Assembly (NCBI RefSeq): GCF_002005105.1
Contig: NZ_MSCV01000035.1
Location: 1 to 64,000 of the forward strand
Direction of reading: 5' to 3'
Length of the DNA stretch: 64,000 nt
Source: Methylocaldum sp. 14B
Lineage (GTDB): Bacteria; Pseudomonadota; Gammaproteobacteria; Methylococcales; Methylococcaceae
Under the pieces are notes generated by a model that worked only from the letters and a program-made list of their open reading frames with translations, had not been told where the DNA came from and did no database searches. Position numbers and translations under genes: made by a program. Positions 55,508 through 62,622 of this stretch are shown in pieces (position 1 is the stretch's first letter; every line of letters begins with the position of its first letter).

Positions 55508-55744
55508 TTACCGGATCAGGAAGATCAGCAGCAGACTGAGTACCGCCGCCCGCATCAGGCCCCATTGCAGGTCCATCAAGCCAAGGCTCCCGTCCCGCCA
55601 ATCGCGCCACAGCGCCAAAGCGGTCCAGGCCAGCCAGAGCAGGACACCCACGGCGGCGACCGAGACCACGGTCGTTTGCAGCGTCGCGGCGTCGACTCCG
55701 GAACCCTGAACGAAGACGGCGGATGAAGCGGCGTCGATCGCCAT
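55508..55744 (-). CDS. ICE small membrane protein, PFL_4701 family (TIGR03758)
   Basis: 78 residues with two hydrophobic segments (VVSVAAVGVLLWLAWTALAL; LMRAAVLSLLLIFLIR) and the conserved W-rich loop WRDWRDGSLGLMDLQWG. It follows the RAQPRD gene by 9 bases and precedes the pilin-like gene, the usual order. Confidence 0.85.
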   Translation of the reverse strand: MAIDAASSAVFVQGSGVDAATLQTTVVSVAAVGVLLWLAWTALALWRDWRDGSLGLMDLQWGLMRAAVLSLLLIFLIR

Positions 55745-55753
55745 CAGCCGGAT

Positions 55754-56041
55754 TTAACGGCGGTAATCGCCCTTGAGCGGGGGAAACGATCTCGGTTCGG
55801 AGCGGGGCGTCTCGATGTGCTCCCGGATGCCGAGCTTGATGTACTCAAGATCCTGTTTGAGCCAGGGATAATGGAATTTGACGCGGGCATCCGGGTTGGC
55901 TTGCTCTTCGGCTTTGGCGATCAGCGGCTTCAGCGCGTCGATCTCATGGATCACCCGCGCCAGCGCCGCCCGCTCGCCGTCATCATCGGCCAGGGCAACC
56001 GTCGCCCAAAGAAGAACCACGCCAAACAGCCCACTCCGCAT
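55754..56041 (-). CDS. ICE RAQPRD-family protein (TIGR01690)
   Basis: 95 residues. Signal MRSGLFGVVLLWATVALAD; mature part ERAALARVIHEIDALKPLIA and DARVKFHYPWLKQDLEYIKL is the family pattern. The nominal RAQPRD motif is EEQANPDARV-like here. First gene of the present mating-pair block; upstream (higher coordinates) the usual neighbour at 61888 is displaced by ~5.8 kb of cargo. Confidence 0.87.
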   Translation of the reverse strand: MRSGLFGVVLLWATVALADDDGERAALARVIHEIDALKPLIAKAEEQANPDARVKFHYPWLKQDLEYIKLGIREHIETPRSEPRSFPPLKGDYRR

Positions 56042-57238
56042 CGGATCGTCTCCTGTTCCACTCGGAGTGTGAGAGTGCGGCGAATGGGAGATGAATTCAA
56101 AGGAAAACCGTTTGTTTGTGCATAGCGGTTTTCGGCGTGGAGGAGAGCGTTGACTTCGGAACAGAAAACGGAATGTGCCGGAGTTGTTGGGGAAGTCTAA
56201 TCGTCACATTCCTGTTAATGGTCCAAAAGCAATTGTTCAGCGATCGTCAGTGATTGGCGGCAATGTGCCCTAAGCAGGTGGACATACAGGCTAACTTCAC
56301 CGCCTGAAGTTCGGCCAAACTCGCCCGTCGTTGCGAGACTTCGAACAACAGCTTCGAGCTCATTCCAGATACCGAAGCCGGCGGCCGCTTCGGTAGCGAT
56401 TTTCACGAAAGCTGTCATTCGCCGACACGTTCATATCCAATGGAATGGACTCTTGGCAGTTGGATTTGCCAGTGTGAACTTCGTCGCAGTTTGGCCACCC
56501 CAACCTGGCCATTGCGACCGCCAATGAGCCGGTGCCGGCACTATGGAGATTTCTCCACATTAGGGAATCCCCGCTGCCGCTATCCGTCTCACACCGCCCT
56601 TTCTCCGCCCGAAGAGCAGGCCTTCGACTGGGACCAAACCGAAGGTGATGCTCGGAGGACGAACCGTTCTTCGAACCGCCGCCGGGGGGCTGTTCGACCA
56701 AACCGTTAGCTGGTAACCGGTTCGCTTCCGAAACCCCACACCGATTCGCCCGTCGAGCCAGGCCGAGATCCCCTTGCACTGACGCCTGTCCCAACCGACC
56801 CCAAGGTCGCATCACGAGCCGCTCGACGACTCGCTTTACCCGTCCAACGTCCGAAATGGCCTCTCAGGCTCCCTCTCTGATCGATTGGGCAAGTTGACAA
56901 GCCCCAAACCACGGGTACATCTTCACCCCGCAATGGGCGGCAGCGCCTGTTGAATTTCCTATCCATATCCTTGTTCCTTGGGTTTTCCATGGATGCTATT
57001 TATGCTTTTGCCGAAAATTCGCATCTGGACTCTCGGAACGCAACACGGTGCAAGCTTCCATAAGTCGGGGCTTTGGAACTCGGAGGAGGGGCGATCTTGG
57101 AAAGTGGGTGTGTCACATTGCTAAAAAACAATATAAAATACATACACTTGGGGTTATTGATTCGTTCATGTAGGATGGTTGTAGCTACCCCTGATATGTA
57201 GGCGAACTGTAGGCTAGCCGGGCGGCAAAGGAATAGTT
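56042..57238. other. 1.2 kb junction region, no supported gene
   Basis: Between the RAQPRD gene and the radical SAM gene. Minus-strand open frames at 56215-56418 (67 codons) and 56360-56815, and another at 56706-56990, have no ribosome site and no known motif. Composition changes from GC-rich to AT-rich at ~57085, where the promoter of the next operon is expected; the radical SAM start has an AAGGAA ribosome site at 57228-57233. Confidence 0.4.
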
Positions 57239-58369
57239 ATGGGTACGACTTTCACAATTGATTCCGAGTTCAGTGCACATTTTCGGCGGCTGCATCAGGT
57301 CTTTATGTACATTACAGACCGCTGTAATCTCGAGTGTGAGCAGTGTATCTACAAGCCCAGCATCTCCCATTTCATCAATGAGGAGATTGGTCTTGAAGAT
57401 GCACTTGGTTTACTGAATTCATTCCGCCACCTTGGAGCGGGTAAGGTTACGTTTCTGGGAGGCGAGCCGACCCTGTACGGGCACAGGCACGGCGGAAAGC
57501 CACTACTTGATCTGCTGGAGGGGACCCGCGCACTCGGTTACGAGTATGTGCGGCTCGACACCAATGGGCAACGTATCTCCCATCTCCTCGACGAGCATGG
57601 ATTCAGCAGCGTCGACGAACTCGCCTTTAGCCTTGACGGCTTTTCGGCGGAAACGAACGATCCACTCCGAGGCCAGGGCACATTTGTCCGTGCTGTCGAT
57701 GCCATCCGCAAGGCAATTCGGCTCGGCTATTTCGTGACGATCACGTGTTGCGTACAGAAAGTGCTATTAGAGCGGGATCAAAACGGAACCCTGCTCCTCG
57801 AACGAATGATCCGGTTCGCTGAAGCCCTAGGCGTCCGCCAAATCAACTTTCATGACCTTTTCAAGGTCGGAATCCCAATGGACACCTGGACGGGGAACTT
57901 CGCCCCGCAACCGGCTGATTGGATACCAGTGTACGAAGAACTGTCTACGAAAGTGAGATCGGGCCACTTTTCGATTTCTGTGCGGTTACCTCAATGCTTT
58001 GTTTCTCGCGCGGAATTCGCGCGAAACCCAGATTATTACAGCTATTGCCCAGTGAAGCTTGGCGAACGCGTTATGGTGCATCCGAATGGCACGATCCGAA
58101 TCTGCTCGAACCTGATTTGCACCGCCTACGGCGTAGCTACTTGGGGTGAGGGTCGGATTAGCTGGGAACGATCAAATGCCAACGAACTCGCGAAGCACGA
58201 CATGGAAAGAATGACGCCGTGCACGAATCGAAGCCGGCACAAAAAATATGGCGACCTTGTTCCCCTCTGCTTCTCGTTCAAACCCGGGCAGAACGAATAC
58301 GTATGGACGAACCGCCTTGAGTGGGAGGCGAATTCTGTGGTGTCTCAATCGGTAGCTTCATCGTCATGA
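57239..58369 (+). CDS. Radical SAM protein with SPASM-like C-terminus
   Basis: 376 residues. Radical SAM cluster motif CNLECEQC with Cys29, Cys33 and Cys36; GGEP at 74-77 binds SAM; RLDTNGQRI and LAFSLDGFSAETND follow as in SPASM/twitch enzymes. The C-terminal part holds five further cysteines (YYSYCPVKLG, RICSNLICTAYG, MTPCTNRS, VPLCFSF), suited to an auxiliary iron-sulfur cluster. HPNGTIRICSN is typical of this region. Not a viperin: the viperin-specific C-terminal motifs are absent. Substrate unknown; no precursor peptide is seen next to it. First gene of a plus-strand operon, overlapping the next gene by 4 bases. Confidence 0.85.
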   Translation: MGTTFTIDSEFSAHFRRLHQVFMYITDRCNLECEQCIYKPSISHFINEEIGLEDALGLLNSFRHLGAGKVTFLGGEPTLYGHRHGGKPLLDLLEGTRALGYEYVRLDTNGQRISHLLDEHGFSSVDELAFSLDGFSAETNDPLRGQGTFVRAVDAIRKAIRLGYFVTITCCVQKVLLERDQNGTLLLERMIRFAEALGVRQINFHDLFKVGIPMDTWTGNFAPQPADWIPVYEELSTKVRSGHFSISVRLPQCFVSRAEFARNPDYYSYCPVKLGERVMVHPNGTIRICSNLICTAYGVATWGEGRISWERSNANELAKHDMERMTPCTNRSRHKKYGDLVPLCFSFKPGQNEYVWTNRLEWEANSVVSQSVASSS

Positions 58370-59226
58370 AAGACAAATCACAGAAAGACCTACTCATCGA
58401 TACGCTTGTCCAGGCAGGTGTTCCGCTCTCCGATGCGGGTAAAGTTGAGATTATCGATTGTGCTCCCGACAATCCGACGGAAAACAGTCGGGTTCACGCA
58501 AAGACAAATGCAACCATCTTCGAGCTTCTACAAAAAAATGAGCTTGGTAAATGCGTTCATGTGACCGGCGGCGCGCGCGCATTGACAGATCCATATCATC
58601 GACAAATGTGTGAGGCGATGCGCAGTAAACATATAGAGCCTTTTCAAGTTCTTTGCTACAAGCCAAACAATGTTAAAGAAGAGTCCTGGGGCCTCGTAGA
58701 TTGGAATCTACGCCGTTGGGTCAAAAAAGGTTTCTCAGATTGGCGCCAAAAGCTTCTAACCCTCAATATGATTGGAACTCAGAGTGTGGACCTAAAGAGT
58801 TACGATGAGAGAAATAAGATCCAGTATTCTGTTTTTGGAAATCGCTATGTCCAGGTACAGGGGGAGCATGAGGACTCCGCACTAGCAAAGTATGTATGGC
58901 TAATCAAATCTGACAACGTGAACAGCTGGTTAACTGAATTTGCGGAGAAAGATTTGCAGAATGCGGCTGAGATAGACGAGCGTTGCTTTAAAGATTTTGT
59001 GTCTGCTCTCTTCACAAACACTGCTCGAATCATGTTGTATAAAATTATGGAAGGGAAGGTCTCGACTCGCGATCAATTGCTTGCGGATGAGAATATTTCA
59101 TTTATCGACCCTGACGCCTCCGGAAAATTGGCTGCGCTTCAAGTGATGGGCTTTGTGAACGAAGATGCAATCGGCCACCTAGCCATTACCTCGGACGGGC
59201 GCTCTTTTCTTCGAGAACAAGAATAA
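58366..59226 (+). CDS. Unknown protein with probable C-terminal winged helix
   Basis: 286 residues from the ATG at 58366, which overlaps the radical SAM stop (ATGA); a GTG at 58321 is less likely. I do not recognise it. N-terminal ~1-75 looks like a Rossmann-type segment (VEIIDCAPDNPTENSRVHAK; GKCVHVTGGARALTDPYHRQ). A middle beta-rich part has FGNRYVQVQGEHEDSALAKY and VWLIKSDNVNSW. The last ~60 residues (ASGKLAALQVMGFVNEDAIG, HLAITSDGRSFL) look like a winged helix-turn-helix. More AT-rich than the ICE genes. May be a sensor or regulator for the flanking enzymes (inference). Confidence 0.65.
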   Translation: MKDKSQKDLLIDTLVQAGVPLSDAGKVEIIDCAPDNPTENSRVHAKTNATIFELLQKNELGKCVHVTGGARALTDPYHRQMCEAMRSKHIEPFQVLCYKPNNVKEESWGLVDWNLRRWVKKGFSDWRQKLLTLNMIGTQSVDLKSYDERNKIQYSVFGNRYVQVQGEHEDSALAKYVWLIKSDNVNSWLTEFAEKDLQNAAEIDERCFKDFVSALFTNTARIMLYKIMEGKVSTRDQLLADENISFIDPDASGKLAALQVMGFVNEDAIGHLAITSDGRSFLREQE

Positions 59227-59242
59227 GTAGTGAAGGCGACTG

Positions 59243-60661
59243 ATGCATAATCGCTGGTGCGAACAGATCGACAATTATTTTAATACTTGTCGTATCCCAG
59301 AGACTCCTTTAAGCGGCGTGACTGTGCGCGTGAGGCGCTCTAGCCGCCAACAACCTATCTGCGATGTCGGCCACGCGATGGAAACTGCCCTCAAGAAGTA
59401 TGGTGCCAATATCAAGATCATTGAGGACTTGAACTCGGACTTAGCATGCGAACACGGAAAAGTACGTTTGGCCGGTATCGATGCGTTCATTATGCTTGCT
59501 ACAACGACAGGCGTTTCAGCTGAGGCGTTAGAACTCGCACATTTAAAAGATGAAGGAGAGCCTCCATTAAGGGATAGGCTCTATGTTGCGATGCCGAAGG
59601 AATACAGTGATGGATTTATTCGGAAGCGGCTCGACTATCACAGAGTTAATCTGGATTTGTATGAAGATAGTGATCTGACAGGCGGGGTCGTGTGCCGGAG
59701 AGCTATCAGTAAACTGGTGGAACAGAAGCGGGAAAGAGACGCGATAATGAAAGCGAAAGCCAACGAGTACAAGCCCAAGATCGGAATCGTTACAGCCCTT
59801 CCGATTGAATACGAAGCTATGGTTTCGCTTCTCCAGAATCCTCGCGATCATCGCTTCATGTCAACCCCGGGTAGTCTCCATGAGTATAGGCATGGAACTC
59901 TACCTGCTTACAACGGCGGAGAGCATGCCGTTGTGGTTGCTCGGTCTGGGGTTGGCAATAATTTTGCGGCAGCTATGGCTCAACAACTTATCGGTGACTA
60001 CATCACGTTGGACGTAGTCTTTATGGTTGGAATAGCTGGAGGCATCCCGTACGTGAAGGACGGCGATCCTGACATACGATTCGGGGATGTAGTTATGTCT
60101 GGGCGAATGGGTGTCATCCAATACGACATGGTCAAAGATACGCTCAAGGGCCAAGAGCCTAACCACCCGCCGCGCGCGCCGGCAGAGGCATGGCTTCGCA
60201 GAGCAACGAGTTTCATTAACGCTGACAGCGAGATGGATGATTTCAATGCCCGATTGGAGCGCATCACAGCCGACCCGAAATTCAAGCGACCACCGAGCGA
60301 AACAGACAAGCTAGTCGATGACTCTGATCCGCAAAATCCAAAAGAGATTGAGCGACCACTCAGGACCAAAAGCGGGTCATTAGCTTTCGAGGGGGCAGTT
60401 GGAAGCGCCAACCGAGTTGTGAAAAGCCATTGCGTCCGTGAAGAGCTTAGAGAAAAGCACAAGTTGCTCGCTGTAGAGATGGAAGGATCGGGCGTCGCAG
60501 ATGCAGCCATGGCGAATGGCACGTCCTTCTTCGTTATTCGCGGCATCTGTGACTATGCGAATGATGGTAAGAACAAAGTATGGCAACCGTTCGCTGCAAT
60601 GTCTGCGGCAGTATTTGCCGCTACCTTAATCAAAAGCATGCCGCTTACCAGCTCAAAATAA
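59243..60661 (+). CDS. Rossmann-like domain fused to nucleoside phosphorylase (PNP/MTAN) domain
   Basis: 472 residues; an AAGG site precedes the ATG by 6 bases, 16 bases after the previous stop. Residues ~20-160 look TIR/SLOG-like (VTVRVRRSSRQQ; DAFIMLATTTGVSAEALELA). Residues ~178-468 are a PNP_UDP_1 domain: GIVTALPIEYEAMVSLL, VVVARSGVGNNFAAAMAQQL, FMVGIAGGIPYV, AVEMEGSGVADAA (Met413, Glu414) and VIRGICDYANDGKNKVWQPF with putative catalytic Asp437. The ICDYA..KN..WQ..AA pattern is that of PNP domains in immune and NLR-like proteins, some of which cleave ATP on infection (Detocs-type and related effectors). Likely a toxic effector triggered by its N-terminal domain or its neighbours. Confidence 0.82.
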   Translation: MHNRWCEQIDNYFNTCRIPETPLSGVTVRVRRSSRQQPICDVGHAMETALKKYGANIKIIEDLNSDLACEHGKVRLAGIDAFIMLATTTGVSAEALELAHLKDEGEPPLRDRLYVAMPKEYSDGFIRKRLDYHRVNLDLYEDSDLTGGVVCRRAISKLVEQKRERDAIMKAKANEYKPKIGIVTALPIEYEAMVSLLQNPRDHRFMSTPGSLHEYRHGTLPAYNGGEHAVVVARSGVGNNFAAAMAQQLIGDYITLDVVFMVGIAGGIPYVKDGDPDIRFGDVVMSGRMGVIQYDMVKDTLKGQEPNHPPRAPAEAWLRRATSFINADSEMDDFNARLERITADPKFKRPPSETDKLVDDSDPQNPKEIERPLRTKSGSLAFEGAVGSANRVVKSHCVREELREKHKLLAVEMEGSGVADAAMANGTSFFVIRGICDYANDGKNKVWQPFAAMSAAVFAATLIKSMPLTSSK

Positions 60662-60691
60662 ACTGGAGTCACTACTAGTACGAAATGCCGA

Positions 60692-61471
60692 ATGAAGCTC
60701 GTTTCATGGAATGTGAATGGTCTTCGGTCACTCGTTCGGCGCGACTTTGAGGCGTGGCTTGCGGCGACCAACTACGACGTGGTTTGCCTGCAAGAGGTGA
60801 AGGTCAAGGAAGATCTTCTGACCACCCATTGGTTCGAGAATTACAAGGCCTTCTGGAACGCGTCGCGTCGGCCAGGAATCAGCGGCGTCGCGACATTGGT
60901 ACGCGAGAATCTTGCGGTGGCGAGTATTCGCCAGGGCATTGGCGATCCAGCATTGGATGCGGAGGGCCGCGTTTTAACCATTGATGTGGCCGGAGTGCGC
61001 GTGGTCAACCTCTACGCTCCCCATAGCCATCGCAAACTCATTCGCCTGGATGCGAAGGTCTCATTTCTTGCGACGCTAAAGCGCTTTATTGAGCAGGCGC
61101 GGATTGATGGTCTCCCCTTAGTCCTTGTCGGGGACTTCAATATTGCCCACCAAGAGATCGATTTGGCCAACCCAAGGGCGAACCAGCGTAATGCAGGCTT
61201 CCTTCCCGTAGAGCGGGAATGGATTACTGGCCTCCTTGCCTCCGGCTTCGTGGACGCGTTTAGGCATTTTGAACAAGGAAGTGGTCACTATACTTGGTGG
61301 AGCATGCGGGAGGGCGTTAGGGCGCGGAATGTAGGATGGCGGCTCGACTATGCTTTCGTCGAAGATCGCCTCATCCCATCTCTTGTCGCGTGCCGTCATT
61401 TGCCTGATCGGACTGGGTCGGATCACTGTCCAGTTGTGCTTGAGCTTCGAGAGGTGGCGCCGGAAATTTGA
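60692..61471 (+). CDS. xthA: Exodeoxyribonuclease III / AP endonuclease family protein
   Basis: 259 residues. All family motifs are present: KLVSWNVNGLRS (Asn7), VVCLQEVKVKED (Glu35, metal ligand), GISGVATLVREN, VVNLYAPHS, LVLVGDFNIAHQEIDL (Asp/Asn pair), TWWSMREGVRARNVGWRLDY and SDHCPVVLEL (catalytic His). Known activities are AP-site incision and 3'-5' exonuclease on duplex DNA. It lies 30 bases after the phosphorylase gene on the same strand, so probably in the same operon. It may be a repair gene carried along or a working part of the module. Confidence 0.9.
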   Translation: MKLVSWNVNGLRSLVRRDFEAWLAATNYDVVCLQEVKVKEDLLTTHWFENYKAFWNASRRPGISGVATLVRENLAVASIRQGIGDPALDAEGRVLTIDVAGVRVVNLYAPHSHRKLIRLDAKVSFLATLKRFIEQARIDGLPLVLVGDFNIAHQEIDLANPRANQRNAGFLPVEREWITGLLASGFVDAFRHFEQGSGHYTWWSMREGVRARNVGWRLDYAFVEDRLIPSLVACRHLPDRTGSDHCPVVLELREVAPEI

Positions 61472-61537
61472 ACAGGCCGATAAGTGGCTAGACTGCTCCC
61501 TGACGGCGTGGGCAACGCCGATGACTTGGAGCACACC

Positions 61538-61645
61538 TTGAGCAGACGACCCCGCCGGAACCCCTCGCCGACGTTCAAGGCCAAAGTGACCCTGGCCGTC
61601 CTCCGGGCCGATAAGACGCAGGCCAAGTTAGCCCATCAGTCCCAA
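61538..61645 (+). pseudogene. IS3-family OrfA relic
   Basis: From a TTG at 61538: SRRPRRNPSPTFKAKVTLAV then LRADKTQAKLAHQS, matching IS3-family OrfA N-termini (RRNHSPAFKAKVALAAL..EKTLAELAQ). The frame degenerates at ~61645. The start codon is likely a decayed ATG. The rest of 61645-61887 shows nothing recognisable. Confidence 0.65.
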
Positions 61646-61887
61646 GGTAAGACACGGGTTCGCTGGTCCATTCCTCTTTCAGGGAAGGTGGGTGATGACC
61701 GGAACCCGGAAGTTTCGCGGGTACATTACCTTTCACACCAATGTCCGCAAACTCCTTAAACTTGCCCTTCTACTCGACAAGGTCATCGTCAGCTCGGGCC
61801 GATCTTGAGCCGGTCATAACGCCAGCCTTGAGCTTCGGCTTTTCGTTGAAACAATTAAGACTACGTTCGGGTCGGATGAAACGTGTG

Positions 61888-62622
61888 TCAGAGATATTTT
61901 TTGAACGTCGCCGAACTCATCGCCAATACCAACGCGAATAGAACCGCGAACGGGACGATGACGGCATTAGGGTGAACCGTCGTGGGCCAGGCGAGATAAA
62001 TGATCCAGGGCAGCGCCAGAGACGGACCGATTCCGCGCTTTGCTAGATGATAGACCTGCCCGTGCTCCCGCCCGCCGCCCCAGCGGCGAAGGTCGCGCTG
62101 GACCATGCCGTCGACGAGTCCGGCCAGCCCCAGCAATCCGAAGATCGGCAAGGCCAGAATCAGCACCGCCACACGGACGGCGTAGACCTGGGTGGCGATC
62201 ATCGCGGCGTAAAGGTAACGCTTCGCGCCGTGAACGAAGTTGGATCGCTGTTGCTGAAACAACGATTCTTGGGCCGGTGGATTTTTCACGTCGGCCCGGT
62301 TCATCCAGGCTTCGATTCCGGTCTTTTGATAGAGAGTTTGGTGCAGTTGCCCGGCCACCCGTGCCGCGAATTCGACCGGTTGGTCGACCAATAGACTCTC
62401 GATGAAATCCTCCCGCAGATAGCGCAATTCCTCCTCCAGCATGGCCTGGCTGCGCTTGGGTCCTTCCTCGGGCCAGAAGTAGCCGATGCAGACCCACTCG
62501 AAGAGGATGTTTCCGATCAGCCCCAGGACCAGCCAGAACGCGAAGCCTAATAGCCCAATCAGCAACCGTCCCCCAGGCCCCGGCCGCTTTACAGTCGCTG
62601 GCCCCGGACGGGATTCAGCCAT
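61888..62622 (-). CDS. ICE membrane protein, PFL_4697 family (TIGR03747)
   Basis: 244 residues from the ATG at 62622, which overlaps the end of traD by 8 bases; a start at 62727 would be inside traD. Membrane helix at ~20-45 (LLIGLLGFAFWLVLGLIGNI), a helical soluble part (LEEELRYLREDFIESLLVDQ), then further helices (VRVAVLILALPIFGLLGLAG; LPWIIYLAW). Family member of Pfl/SXT-type ICEs, always beside traD. Its usual downstream neighbour (RAQPRD) is now ~5.8 kb away because of the inserted cargo. Confidence 0.88.
   Translation of the reverse strand: MAESRPGPATVKRPGPGGRLLIGLLGFAFWLVLGLIGNILFEWVCIGYFWPEEGPKRSQAMLEEELRYLREDFIESLLVDQPVEFAARVAGQLHQTLYQKTGIEAWMNRADVKNPPAQESLFQQQRSNFVHGAKRYLYAAMIATQVYAVRVAVLILALPIFGLLGLAGLVDGMVQRDLRRWGGGREHGQVYHLAKRGIGPSLALPWIIYLAWPTTVHPNAVIVPFAVLFALVLAMSSATFKKYL

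Noticed and set aside
56215-56990. Several minus-strand open frames in the junction before the radical SAM gene
   Set aside because: No ribosome sites, no family pattern, overlapping one another; composition looks non-coding.
57239-58369. Radical SAM gene as a prokaryotic viperin
   Set aside because: It has the CxxxCxxC and GGEP motifs common to all radical SAM enzymes, but not the viperin C-terminal motifs; the cysteine-rich C-terminus is SPASM-like.
60692-61471. ExoIII-family gene as the chromosomal housekeeping xthA
   Set aside because: It lies within ICE cargo next to the PNP gene; most likely an accessory copy, though the enzyme family is certain.
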